This document shows positions 16,714 to 25,496 of a stretch of 43,742 bases of DNA, in pieces. The notes below the pieces were generated by a model that saw only the letters and a list, made by a program, of their open reading frames with translations, ran no database searches and was not told the DNA's origin. The first letter of the stretch is position 1. Each line of letters opens with the position of its first letter. The position numbers and the translations under genes are program-made. Source of the DNA: Bacteroidota bacterium (GTDB lineage Bacteria; Bacteroidota; Bacteroidia; Chitinophagales; Saprospiraceae); assembly GCA_024642665.1 (NCBI GenBank), contig JAHEAR010000030.1:1-43742 (forward strand), given 5' to 3'.

Positions 16714-18387
16714 ATGAGAATCGCATGTCTAATGGCCCTGATGCTTCCTTTTTTTGCCTCAGCCCAGGAATCACTTAATATGTCCTTGCTGAGCAATCTC
16801 GACCTGCCGGATTTACCTACCAGATTTGGCTCTGAATACAATGATTGCTGGGGGTATCACACGCCTGCAGGACTTGAAATCGCCATTATTGGTGGTACGG
16901 AAGATATATTCTTTGTTGATGTTTCCGTCCCCTCTGACCCTGAAGTCATCTATACCTATCATGTTCAAAATTCTCCATCAGGTACTACAAATCAATCTTT
17001 ATGGCGGGATTTTAAAAGTTACAGCCATTATGTGTATGCTGTGGCGGATGAAGGCACCTCCGGCTTATTAATCTTTGATATGATTAATGCGCCATCCAGC
17101 ATCACGATGGTCAAGCAGACGGTTGAGTTTTTTAACAAAACACACAATATTTATATTGATGAAGAGAATGGCAGATTGTATGCTGCGGGATCAAGCTCTG
17201 TTAGTAATGGGTTAGTCGTGATCGATTTACTCTCCAGTCCTGCTGATCCGGATGAATATTGGAATGTTCCTCTCAATGGTGCGGGAGGAGGTTATGTACA
17301 CGATGTTTTTGTTCGTGACAATATCGCCTATTGCAGTCATGGCAGCCTGCAAAAATTACAAATGTATGATTTCAGCAATCTGCCCAGTTTTACCATAGAA
17401 GGAACAGTAGAGAACTATCCTGATCCCGGGTATAATCACAGTAGCTGGCTCAATGAGGAAGGGAATATGCTTGTCATGTGCGATGAAACCCATGGAAGCG
17501 ATGTCAAACTCGTGGATGTCAGTGATCCATTAAATATTTCTTCCGACGACTTCAAGACCTTTTATTCTGAATTGCTTGGGCCTGATGCACCCAGTGCCAG
17601 TGTAGCGCACAATCCATTTATTTTGGGTGATCTTGTGTATCTGTCCTATTATCATGACGGAGTTCAGGTTTTTAACATCGCTAATCCGGATGATATATCT
17701 GTCGTCGCTTATTATGATACCTATCCGGACAATGACGGCTATACCGGGTATAATGGTTGCTGGGGAGTCTATCCTTTTTTTCCTTCCGGCATTATCATTG
17801 GATCTGATCAGAATTACGGTCTGTTTGTACTTCAAATTGACGAACTTCCTTTGGCCATAGACTTTTTAAGTTTTGAAGCTTATCGCAAAACAAATGCCGT
17901 AAAACTTGAATGGGTCATTGCTGATGCCTCTTTTGGCAATCAATTTGAAATCAACAGATCATCGGATGGCGGCGTTACGTTTCAACCGATAGGCTATGTA
18001 AATCTGGTGGATGGACAGGATCAATATGAATTTATGGATGAGCATGTCGCCGAAGCCATTAAATATGCTTACCGAATTGACTTTGTGCAGGAAGATGGAT
18101 CACACGTGCCTTCTCCTTTGCGTTTTGTGCGCACTGCGTCCAAAGAACTTAATTTTAGAATTGTCAATCCGGTTTCTACCGAATTAATCATAGATGTATT
18201 ACGACCATCTGATGCCCTTGAAATATTGTTATATGATATTGAAGGAAGAGCTGTATTACAGGAAAAAATAGAAGCTCCGGGAAATAGAATGACCTTTGAT
18301 ATTGCCTTAATTCCAGCGGGCCATTATGTTCTATCTATAAATAACGGCGGACGGTCAGAGAATCTGATTATTCAAAAAACCGAATAG
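16714..18387 (+). CDS. Choice-of-anchor-B (LVIVD repeat) T9SS cargo protein
   Basis: 557 residues with a signal peptide at 1-18 (cleavage at ASAQ). Residues 25-380 form a repeated beta-propeller-like domain with motifs such as FFVDVSVPSDPEVIYTYH, LVVIDLLSSPADP and VQVFNIANPDDISVVAYY, as in LVIVD/choice-of-anchor-B proteins. Aromatic and His-rich segments recur (DCWGYH, YTGYNGCWG). Residues 390-470 look like a fibronectin-type beta domain (LSFEAYRKTNAVKLEW), and from about 485 there is a T9SS sorting domain ending with PAGHYVLSINNGG and IIQKTE. It should be a surface-anchored or secreted protein; the ligand is unknown. It converges with the PUR gene. Confidence 0.87.
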   Translation: MRIACLMALMLPFFASAQESLNMSLLSNLDLPDLPTRFGSEYNDCWGYHTPAGLEIAIIGGTEDIFFVDVSVPSDPEVIYTYHVQNSPSGTTNQSLWRDFKSYSHYVYAVADEGTSGLLIFDMINAPSSITMVKQTVEFFNKTHNIYIDEENGRLYAAGSSSVSNGLVVIDLLSSPADPDEYWNVPLNGAGGGYVHDVFVRDNIAYCSHGSLQKLQMYDFSNLPSFTIEGTVENYPDPGYNHSSWLNEEGNMLVMCDETHGSDVKLVDVSDPLNISSDDFKTFYSELLGPDAPSASVAHNPFILGDLVYLSYYHDGVQVFNIANPDDISVVAYYDTYPDNDGYTGYNGCWGVYPFFPSGIIIGSDQNYGLFVLQIDELPLAIDFLSFEAYRKTNAVKLEWVIADASFGNQFEINRSSDGGVTFQPIGYVNLVDGQDQYEFMDEHVAEAIKYAYRIDFVQEDGSHVPSPLRFVRTASKELNFRIVNPVSTELIIDVLRPSDALEILLYDIEGRAVLQEKIEAPGNRMTFDIALIPAGHYVLSINNGGRSENLIIQKTE

Positions 18388-18423
18388 GAATAGTTACGAT
18401 AAAGTTGTTTTCCAACAAATAAA

Positions 18424-18831
18424 TTACCAGGACATATTGCCTGCATCATCTGCATCGTTACTTTCAGGTTTTGACTGAGGTTCTTTAGTGGAATCCTCAT
18501 GATCCCCTTCCTCCTGGTGGAGATTATTCAATTCCCATTCAGCCTGCTTGCGATCAAACTCCTCATAGTCATAATCAGGCATCAGATCTAATTTAACATG
18601 ATCGATGACCTCCTGAAGAGAACTCAAAAAACGGTTAAAGTCTTCCTTGTATAAGAAGATCTTATGGCGCTCGTAGCTCTCTGAATTATGCTTTTTAGTG
18701 CTTTCAGTCAGGGTTACATAATAATCCTCCCCGCGTGTTTTGCGCACATCAAAAAAGTAAGTTCGTCTACTTCCGGCCTTTACCTTCTTGGAATAGACAT
18801 TTTCAAATCTGGAATCGTTCGTGTTCGACAT
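18424..18831 (-). CDS. PUR-family (DUF3276) nucleic-acid-binding protein
   Basis: 135 residues from ATG 18831 (MSNTND); a TTG three codons upstream is a weaker alternative. Residues 5-90 form a PUR-alpha-like domain: ENVYSKKVKAGSRRTYFFDV, then TRGEDYYVTLTES, then HKIFLYKEDFNRFLSSLQEV. The rest is acidic and probably disordered (many Glu and Asp). PUR domains bind purine-rich single-stranded DNA and RNA; the single-domain form of about 100-140 residues is common in Bacteroidota, where its cellular role is not well defined. It has the best promoter match in the window and is probably monocistronic. Confidence 0.85.
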   Translation of the reverse strand: MSNTNDSRFENVYSKKVKAGSRRTYFFDVRKTRGEDYYVTLTESTKKHNSESYERHKIFLYKEDFNRFLSSLQEVIDHVKLDLMPDYDYEEFDRKQAEWELNNLHQEEGDHEDSTKEPQSKPESNDADDAGNMSW

Positions 18832-18850
18832 ACCGCACAATTTTATATTA

Positions 18851-18881
18851 CAAATCTAATCTTATAATTGGAATATCCCAA
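18851..18881 (-). promoter_or_regulatory. Promoter of the PUR gene (TTG-N20-TAGATTTG)
   Basis: Minus strand: TTG (18881-18879), a 20-base spacer, then TAGATTTG (18858-18851), an exact TAnnTTTG, 19 bases before ATG 18831. An inverted repeat, AATTGG and CCAATT (18866-18883), covers the spacer and the -33 element and could be an operator. Confidence 0.6.
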
Positions 18882-18908
18882 TTGCGAAAGGCTAACGGCT
18901 CGATATAA

Positions 18909-20702
18909 CTAATTTTCCTCTGCCTCCAGAGCAGATACCAATTGCTGTTGTTGCCACAATTCATAATAGTGACCGTTCATATCGAGCAATTGTTCATGGG
19001 TTCCCTGTTCCACCAGTTTACCCTTGTCAAGGACGAGGATTTTATTATAATCCAGCATACCCATAATACGATGCGTAATGATCAGAGAGGTCTTGTGAGC
19101 CAGTTCTCTGTTTAAAAAGTCAATAATCGTATGTTCCGTATGCGTATCAACCGCTGATAGACAGTCATCCAGAATGACCATCTCAGGATGCTTGATTAAT
19201 GCCCGAGCGATGGATATCCTTTGCTTCTGTCCCCCGGAGAGGGTCACACCTCTTTCTCCGATACGTGTTTTAAATCCATCCGGCAATCCCATAATATCCT
19301 CATAGACAGCAGCATGTTTGGTATATTGAGAGATCGTTTCAAACTCCGCCTCAGGTCTTCCAAATTTCACATTGGCTTCGATCGTATCTGAAAAAAGAAA
19401 AACATCCTGGGGCACATAGGCAATACTTGCCCGCAGTGCAGCCAGATCATATTGTTGCAATGGCACACCATCCACTAGTATTTGCCCTTTGGTAGGCTCA
19501 TACATACGCAGCAGTAAATCTGCAACAGTTGTCTTGCCGGAGGCTGTTTTACCGATGATGGCCACTTTTTGTCCGGGCTCAATGGTAAAACTCAAATTAT
19601 CAATCGCCAAAATGCCTGAGTCCGGATAGGTAAAACTAACCTGATCAAAAGTAATCTTCCCCTTGATCTCCGTTTTGACTGTTCCATTATTTTGGATGGC
19701 GGAAGGGGTGCTCAAAAACTCATTTATTCTGCCTTGAGAGACATTGGCCTGCTGTATGATGGAGGCGATCCATCCAATTGCCGTCACTGGCCAGGTTAGC
19801 ATATTGATATAAATGACAAACTCAGCGATATTTCCGGTCGTAATTGTTTTGTCAAATACCTGTAAGCCACCAATGTAAATCACCAGAATAGTACTCATCC
19901 CGATCAATACCATCATCAATGGAATAAACATGGCTTCCACAAATGCCAGAGACATGTTTTTTGATTTATAATCGTCGCTCTCCTTTTCGAAGTGAGCACT
20001 AAACGCTTTTTCCTGAGTGTAAGATTTGACCAGTCGGATCCCGGAAAACACTTCCTGTACAATAGCCGTCAACTGCCCAAGTTTAGCCTGAATATATTGG
20101 CTGCGTCGTTGTATAATTCTACTGACATAATATATCGAGACTGATAAAACAGGAAGCGGTATAAGTGAATAAATTGTCAAACGAACATCTACTTTAAGCA
20201 TGGCGTAGATCACCATGACGAATAAAGTGATGAGATTGATACCGTAGAGCACTGCCGGACCTAAATACATCCGAACTTTATTGACATCCTCAACGATTCT
20301 GGCCATCATATCACCGGTCCTGTTTCTTCTGTAAAACCCTTTATCCAGTACCTGATAATGATCATAAATTTGTTTCCTCAAATCATATTCAATGAGTCGG
20401 GACATGACAATAATCGTCTGTCGCATAAAATACATAAAGACACCCATGGTCAGAGCCAACACAATGACCAGACCCCCAAACCGGAATAAGGCAGGTTTCA
20501 ATGCGGATTGAATAACTACTTTTTGCTCTGCATCTGCAAGATTATAAGCGTCAAGTTGTGCAAGGACATAATCGAGAGCCTCCCGAATTACTTGGGGTTG
20601 CCATGCTCTGAAATAGTTGCCTGCGGCAACAAACACGATCCCAAGAATCAGATGGTATTTATACTTTAGAAAGTATTTGGTGAGTACGTTGAGATTTCCC
20701 AA
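18909..20702 (-). CDS. ABC transporter, fused permease/ATPase (exporter type)
   Basis: 597 residues. The start is a TTG at 20702: an in-frame TAA lies five codons upstream and no ATG occurs until the third helix. The N-terminal 330 residues hold six membrane helices of the type IV exporter fold. The ATPase domain shows Walker A GKTASGKTT near residue 382, the signature LSGGQKQR near 485, Walker B MVILDDCLSAVD near 507 and the H-loop in SLIITHRI. The half-transporter would act as a homodimer or pair with another half. It resembles the YheI/MdlB-like lipid and multidrug exporters. The substrate is not evident from sequence or neighbours. Confidence 0.92.
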   Translation of the reverse strand: MGNLNVLTKYFLKYKYHLILGIVFVAAGNYFRAWQPQVIREALDYVLAQLDAYNLADAEQKVVIQSALKPALFRFGGLVIVLALTMGVFMYFMRQTIIVMSRLIEYDLRKQIYDHYQVLDKGFYRRNRTGDMMARIVEDVNKVRMYLGPAVLYGINLITLFVMVIYAMLKVDVRLTIYSLIPLPVLSVSIYYVSRIIQRRSQYIQAKLGQLTAIVQEVFSGIRLVKSYTQEKAFSAHFEKESDDYKSKNMSLAFVEAMFIPLMMVLIGMSTILVIYIGGLQVFDKTITTGNIAEFVIYINMLTWPVTAIGWIASIIQQANVSQGRINEFLSTPSAIQNNGTVKTEIKGKITFDQVSFTYPDSGILAIDNLSFTIEPGQKVAIIGKTASGKTTVADLLLRMYEPTKGQILVDGVPLQQYDLAALRASIAYVPQDVFLFSDTIEANVKFGRPEAEFETISQYTKHAAVYEDIMGLPDGFKTRIGERGVTLSGGQKQRISIARALIKHPEMVILDDCLSAVDTHTEHTIIDFLNRELAHKTSLIITHRIMGMLDYNKILVLDKGKLVEQGTHEQLLDMNGHYYELWQQQQLVSALEAEEN

Positions 20703-20724
20703 ATGGTGGTTTGATTATTTGCTC

Positions 20725-20732
20725 GCAAGATA
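20725..20732 (-). promoter_or_regulatory. -7 promoter element for the ABC transporter
   Basis: Minus-strand TATCTTGC, 22 bases before the TTG start at 20702. It is identical to the octamer before the epimerase gene, including flanking bases (CCTATCTTGCG in both). Confidence 0.45.
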
Positions 20733-20792
20733 GGACAACCGAGGGACTTGAATTGTTTATCCAAATGCTCGATTTCTCAGCATTAAAATCAC

Positions 20793-21551
20793 TTAGGCTT
20801 TGCCTCTTAGCGTTTCCTGGAAGATTCTGAGCTTACGCCACTCTCCCTGGGTGGCCATTTTTGCTTGCTTAGCCCAACTGGTTGGGTCCTGATTTTTATA
20901 AATACCTCCTGCGGCCAGTAACCATTTACTCAAATTTAAAAGTGGTGTAACGGAAAGTTTCTCCCATGTGTCTACACCATGCGACTTTAAAAGTTCTGCT
21001 GTTTTTGGGCCTATACCAAGAATAAGTGTCAAATCATTCTCAGCCACCTGTTTGCCAAGCAGTTTGCTGACATGTTCATAAGAAACAATTACCGGAGCTT
21101 TCTGACTTATTTTTCTGGTTTTAACTTTTGTTATTTTGGATTTTTCAAGATCCTGCTGGATGATATTAATTCTTTGTTGATATGCATCGATGGTTGCATT
21201 CAACTGATCGAAAGCAGTTTTTTGGTTTGTGTTTTCGACCTCTTGTTCTCTGGATTTAATCTGCTGATCATAAATGGTTCGGGCCTGTTCTGAAATTTTC
21301 CGACGACCAAATTCAATCTCTTCTTCCAATGTCGATTTACTTTTTAAAACTTCACTCAGTTTTTGGACGACATCAGCTGTTCGCTTTCTCTCCTCCTCCA
21401 GAGCCTTATCATACTCCATAAATTTGCGCTTAAGCCCCCAGGAATTCAGATAGCATAGCAGTATGCCAAGCAACATAGAGCCAATCACAATGATCAGTGT
21501 TTCTGCAGCCAGCAGGAAAGTTTCATTATTAAAAATATTTAACAACACCAT
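20793..21551 (-). CDS. Membrane protein with coiled coil and C-terminal HhH domain
   Basis: 252 residues. A membrane helix spans about residues 12-34 (LLAAETLIIVIGSMLLGILL). Residues 40-150 form a long Glu/Lys/Gln-rich coiled coil. The C-terminal 75 residues match the helix-hairpin-helix domain often annotated as DUF4332 or ribosomal L21-like: LLGKQVAENDLTLILGIGPKTAELL, then a segment with DPTSWAKQAKMA and EWRKLRIFQETL. The GIGP hairpin is the classic non-specific DNA-binding turn, so the cytoplasmic end may contact DNA or act as a protein-interaction module. It follows the OmpA-like gene by 18 bases in an operon that diverges from comEC. Function is unproven. Confidence 0.8.
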   Translation of the reverse strand: MVLLNIFNNETFLLAAETLIIVIGSMLLGILLCYLNSWGLKRKFMEYDKALEEERKRTADVVQKLSEVLKSKSTLEEEIEFGRRKISEQARTIYDQQIKSREQEVENTNQKTAFDQLNATIDAYQQRINIIQQDLEKSKITKVKTRKISQKAPVIVSYEHVSKLLGKQVAENDLTLILGIGPKTAELLKSHGVDTWEKLSVTPLLNLSKWLLAAGGIYKNQDPTSWAKQAKMATQGEWRKLRIFQETLRGKA

Positions 21552-21569
21552 GATTTTTCTATTTACACC

Positions 21570-22343
21570 TTACTCAAAAAAAACTACAACACAACGGTTT
21601 CGAAGGGCGAGCGGGTGATTTCGTTGTCCGGAAGAAATTTGAATTTGTTCTTTCTCCCAGCCTTCATTTAATAATAATGTTTCTATATAAAGTGCCCTTT
21701 CCAAGGCGATCTCTGATGATTCTACGATGCCCCCACCATCCGCCGTTCCTGTGATATGGATGATCGCATCTTTTTGCTTTGATGGTCTTCCCATCCATTC
21801 CAAAAACTGATCGGTCAGAATGATCGGTATCACCAATGAATCTTTGATCGGAAAACATATTTCAAAAGTATCCAGACCGGCGTTCAACAAACTTGAAGTC
21901 TGATAACGCTCAAACCGGATTGCTTCAAAGGGATTAGATCGCACATCTCCATTTACCGGTTGATCGCCAATCACTTTGATAATACGTTGCCGATCAATAT
22001 TCAAGTATTCAAGGACATGGTCTATCCTGCTAAGTGCTAGTTGTTGAAGTTGATCCAAATCTTCCTTTTCATCTCTGAAATAAAATCCATGCACCACTAA
22101 AACCTCATTCTTTTCATCCAGTTGCTCCACTTCTTTTTTTAGCACTTCAATACCACTGCCAATTAAGGGGACATCGGATGTCCATGTAAACGCCAGAGGA
22201 TAAGCTAATGTCTCGGAATATTCGGGCCAGGACGTTTCCTGAACGAGATGCATCCTTGGTACTATTCCATCGGCATATAACCAAAAGCAAAAGCATAACC
22301 AACCGGCTAGCAAAGCTACATATGCCAGATTCCTAAAGTTCAA
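21570..22343 (-). CDS. Membrane-anchored protein with two OmpA-like domains
   Basis: 257 residues from a TTG start; the first ATG is at residue 31, after the apparent membrane helix (about 6-25), so TTG is preferred. The rest is probably periplasmic. The C-terminal 80 residues follow the OmpA/MotB pattern: IHITGTADGGG keeps an aspartate at the peptidoglycan-contact position, IALERALYIETLLLNEG keeps the arginine, and the end NRCVVVFFE mirrors NRRVEI. An earlier segment (residues 55-125: LVVHGFYFRD, LALSRIDHVLEYL) looks like a second, degenerate copy lacking the aspartate. A cell-wall-binding role is inferred. It is the first gene of a two-gene operon with the HhH protein. Confidence 0.65.
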   Translation of the reverse strand: MNFRNLAYVALLAGWLCFCFWLYADGIVPRMHLVQETSWPEYSETLAYPLAFTWTSDVPLIGSGIEVLKKEVEQLDEKNEVLVVHGFYFRDEKEDLDQLQQLALSRIDHVLEYLNIDRQRIIKVIGDQPVNGDVRSNPFEAIRFERYQTSSLLNAGLDTFEICFPIKDSLVIPIILTDQFLEWMGRPSKQKDAIIHITGTADGGGIVESSEIALERALYIETLLLNEGWEKEQIQISSGQRNHPLALRNRCVVVFFE

Positions 22344-22358
22344 GGTCAGATCTATATC

Positions 22359-22412
22359 ATTTCCGTGGAAATAGGGTAAAAAACCGTGCCAAAAACAATA
22401 GCAAGTGCTATT
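22359..22412. promoter_or_regulatory. Two inverted repeats in the comEC divergent region
   Basis: ATTTCC-GT-GGAAAT (22359-22372) and AATAGCA-AG-TGCTATT (22397-22412) are perfect 6- and 7-bp inverted repeats with 2-base centres. Both lie in the 130-base gap between the OmpA-like operon and comEC. They are plausible operators for one or both transcripts. Confidence 0.4.
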
Positions 22413-22473
22413 TGCCTGACTATCAGTAACATTTTGCCCTGTTTAATACACTTCTAGGGAACAATCATCCGTC

Positions 22474-24549
22474 ATGATCAACCTACGGAACAGCCCATTT
22501 TTATGGCTTGCCTTGCTCCTGCTTCTCGCTTATAGCGTGGTAGAGCATTATGATTTCATTCCCACGGGTACAGGATTATGGATACTCTTTTCGGTCTTTA
22601 TTTTATGCGCTTTAGCCACCTCCGTTATTTACAAGCCGGGAAAACAAATTGTAGCCACCCTCTTTTTAAGCATTTGCATTTTACTTGCCGGTGTATTCAG
22701 ACACGCAGAAATTGAAAAAGAAAATTTTCCAAAAGATGATATCGCACAGGGCGGTAAATCAGAAGCAATTGTCAGTGTCATCAGTGTCCTTAAAAAAAAG
22801 ACAAATAGCCTAACACTCCATTGCAAGGTTTTAGAATCCCACATTGAAAATGCAAATCAACAAATACCATTTACAGACAAATTCATTCTGGTCCGAATAA
22901 AGGGTTCACAGTACAAAAGATTTTATCCACAGGATATCCTGAACATTCAAGGGTGGCTCTTCCCTATTTCCGCCCCAAAGAATCCGCATGCCTTTGATCT
23001 CCGGCAATACTATAAAACACTGGGTATTCGACACCAGATAAGCTGCGCTGACTCCACAATCTTTTTACATCCAAATCAGGGGTATAGCTTCATGCGCCTA
23101 TCTGCCAAATGGCAGGCTCAACTTTGTGACATCATCACGCAACACACCTCAACGGATGTAGCACAGATGAGCAATGCCCTTGTTTTTGGTGAGCGAAGCA
23201 GCATGGATGAGGAGATTCGCGATGCTTTCGCAAATTCCGGAGCTATGCATGTGCTTTCCGTTTCTGGCATGCACATGGCGATTATCTATAGTATGCTATA
23301 TCTGATGCTTGGAGCACCGGGGTCCGGAGCCCTTCCACGCAGAATGATTCGCTTGTGTTTCTATGCCCTTTCCATTCTGATTTATGTAGGGCTTACCGGA
23401 GCCAGTCCTGCCGTCTGGCGAGCTGGACTGATGATTATCCTTTTCATTGTAGGGAAAGCTATGGGTTGGAATACACAGATTTGGAATCTATTGGGATTTG
23501 CAGCTTTTGTAATGCTCTGGAGTAATCCGTTCATCTGGCATAATATCGGTTTCCAGCTTTCATTTCTGGCGATGGCAGGTATCCTCCTTTTTGCCAAACC
23601 GATTATCAGATATTATTCATTCAGACAAATCATCCTGCAACGCATTTGGGAAATTACATCGGTTTCTATCGCTGCCCAGATTTTTATTATTCCAATCATT
23701 CTCCACCAATTTTATCAACTGCCTTTAACGTTTGCCTTGAGCAGTCTGGTGGCTATGCCGGCTAGTTATATTATCATTTTTGGCGCACTACTTAATATCA
23801 TTTTATCCCCGTTGCATTTAGATTGGCTATGGCAATGGTATGATCAGCTATCTCATTTCTTCCTTTTCCTTATGAAATGGATGGCGGGCCTCAATCCTGA
23901 TATGAATTTTTCCATGCCGTTTTATGCGCAATTATGGCTCATGATGTCCGCACTTTCATTCGCTTGCGGATTACTCTATCAATGGTCCAACGGCAGAAAA
24001 CTGGCGCTGCTTTTTTCGCTTACCGGCCTGCTGACACTTTGTTGGCATCGAACTAGGCAGTGGACAACCAGCGATCTGACAGTATATCATAACTACAGTG
24101 GACTGGTTATGGATATCATCATGGACGGTCGTTGCATTTCATTGCAGGATAGCATGGTCTCCGATCAACATGTTGAATTTTCAGCCGGTGGAAACCGGGT
24201 CTTCAGAGATGTCATTCATGTCGATCCACTTGATTCAAATAAAATATATACGCGGGCAGATCGATACTTATCCCATGCAGGATTCTACTCTTCGGCTCTC
24301 TCATTATGGATTTGGAATGGAAAAGAAATTCCACCCATGGCTAATCCGAGAGCTTCCTATTTACTGATTGATCATTGTCCTGATATTATTGATCTGAAAA
24401 ATTATCTCCAAACCAACAATCATTCGGTGATCATTCTACCGGTTCACCTGGAAAGAAAAACAAAAAAAGAGATTATAGAATGTCTTCAGGTGAGTGAAAT
24501 CAAGTTTTGGGATATTGACGCAGATGGTTACTTCAGCATACCCCTATGA
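22474..24549 (+). CDS. comEC: ComEC/Rec2-family competence membrane protein
   Basis: 691 residues. Membrane helices near the N-terminus precede a DUF4131-type soluble region (about 85-200, with ILNIQGWLFPIS and PKNPHAFDLRQYY). The Competence domain follows, with the hallmark HVLSVSGMHMAII near residue 260 and many helices to about 520. ComEC forms the inner-membrane channel that takes single-stranded DNA into the cytoplasm during natural transformation. The C-terminal 160 residues are soluble but show no metallo-beta-lactamase HxHxDH motif, as in many Bacteroidota homologues. The stop overlaps the start of the next gene by four bases (ATGA), so the two are translationally coupled. Confidence 0.9.
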   Translation: MINLRNSPFLWLALLLLLAYSVVEHYDFIPTGTGLWILFSVFILCALATSVIYKPGKQIVATLFLSICILLAGVFRHAEIEKENFPKDDIAQGGKSEAIVSVISVLKKKTNSLTLHCKVLESHIENANQQIPFTDKFILVRIKGSQYKRFYPQDILNIQGWLFPISAPKNPHAFDLRQYYKTLGIRHQISCADSTIFLHPNQGYSFMRLSAKWQAQLCDIITQHTSTDVAQMSNALVFGERSSMDEEIRDAFANSGAMHVLSVSGMHMAIIYSMLYLMLGAPGSGALPRRMIRLCFYALSILIYVGLTGASPAVWRAGLMIILFIVGKAMGWNTQIWNLLGFAAFVMLWSNPFIWHNIGFQLSFLAMAGILLFAKPIIRYYSFRQIILQRIWEITSVSIAAQIFIIPIILHQFYQLPLTFALSSLVAMPASYIIIFGALLNIILSPLHLDWLWQWYDQLSHFFLFLMKWMAGLNPDMNFSMPFYAQLWLMMSALSFACGLLYQWSNGRKLALLFSLTGLLTLCWHRTRQWTTSDLTVYHNYSGLVMDIIMDGRCISLQDSMVSDQHVEFSAGGNRVFRDVIHVDPLDSNKIYTRADRYLSHAGFYSSALSLWIWNGKEIPPMANPRASYLLIDHCPDIIDLKNYLQTNNHSVIILPVHLERKTKKEIIECLQVSEIKFWDIDADGYFSIPL

Positions 24550-25481
24550 AGCGAGAATACCAATTTACCCTGGCCCGCACAGATCGTATTTACATCATTG
24601 TACTGGTGGTCTTTCTACTTAGTTGGGAACTCATCAAGTATGCCATTCCCAGATCAGAGTTGAATGAATCATTGGAGATCAATAAAGCCATGTCGATGGA
24701 AAAAGAAGATTATTTCAAAGACAACATCAGGAACGATAAAACAACATCCAAAAAAGGTGTTACAAAAAAACCACGTCGCTTTCCTTCAAATGAAGCCGAG
24801 ATCAGATCTTCGGATATTCCTGTTCCCGTAAATATCATGGAGGCCACCCCTGATGAATTAAAATCGATCGGCTTCGATGCTTATGTCGCCGGTAATTTAA
24901 AGAGGTATATGGAAGCAGGTGGCGTGATAAAAGATGAAAAAGATGTGTTGAAAATCTACGGCATGGATTCAGCAAAATGGGGATCTGTAGCCCCATATGT
25001 TTTATTTCCGGAAATAAAAACAGGAACAACTGCAACACCTGTCGAACGTACATTTGATCCCAATCGTTACCTGCCGAAACGAATTCTGGATTTAAATACT
25101 GCCGCGGCTATTGATTTGGATTCATTACCAGGTATCGGGCCTGTATTTGCTGATCGAATCATCAGTCTTAGAAACAGTCTTGGTGGATTTCTTCACGTAG
25201 ACCAAATACAATCATGCTATGGCATCCCTTCTGAGACCATTGAAAAAATAACACCGTTGTTGACCATTCGTGAACCCGTGAAACCAAAGAATGTAAATGA
25301 GATCGACTGGAAAAAATTTTATCATCCCTATCTGGACAAAAAATTCAACCCCATGATTATTGCTTACAAAAACAATCATGGACCTTTTAAGACATCAGGG
25401 GATTTTAGAAAAGTATTCCCACCGGATACAACCTGGTGTGATCGATTACTACCCTATCTTACTTTCGAAGAAACAAATTAG
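24546..25481 (+). CDS. Membrane-anchored helix-hairpin-helix (ComEA-like) protein
   Basis: 311 residues. One membrane helix near residues 14-34 (IYIIVLVVFLLSWELIKYAI) is followed by a charged linker and three successive HhH-type units: residues 98-155 (VNIMEATPDELKSIGF), 178-238 (LDLNTAAAIDLDSLPGIGP, the best-conserved hairpin) and 247-309 (NVNEIDWKKFYHPYL). ComEA binds incoming double-stranded DNA outside the membrane with a similar domain. The four-base overlap with comEC makes a DNA-uptake role plausible, although such multi-HhH proteins also occur in Bacteroidota away from comEC. It converges with fbp. Confidence 0.8.
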   Translation: MKREYQFTLARTDRIYIIVLVVFLLSWELIKYAIPRSELNESLEINKAMSMEKEDYFKDNIRNDKTTSKKGVTKKPRRFPSNEAEIRSSDIPVPVNIMEATPDELKSIGFDAYVAGNLKRYMEAGGVIKDEKDVLKIYGMDSAKWGSVAPYVLFPEIKTGTTATPVERTFDPNRYLPKRILDLNTAAAIDLDSLPGIGPVFADRIISLRNSLGGFLHVDQIQSCYGIPSETIEKITPLLTIREPVKPKNVNEIDWKKFYHPYLDKKFNPMIIAYKNNHGPFKTSGDFRKVFPPDTTWCDRLLPYLTFEETN

Positions 25482-25496
25482 AATTTATTACCCTTC

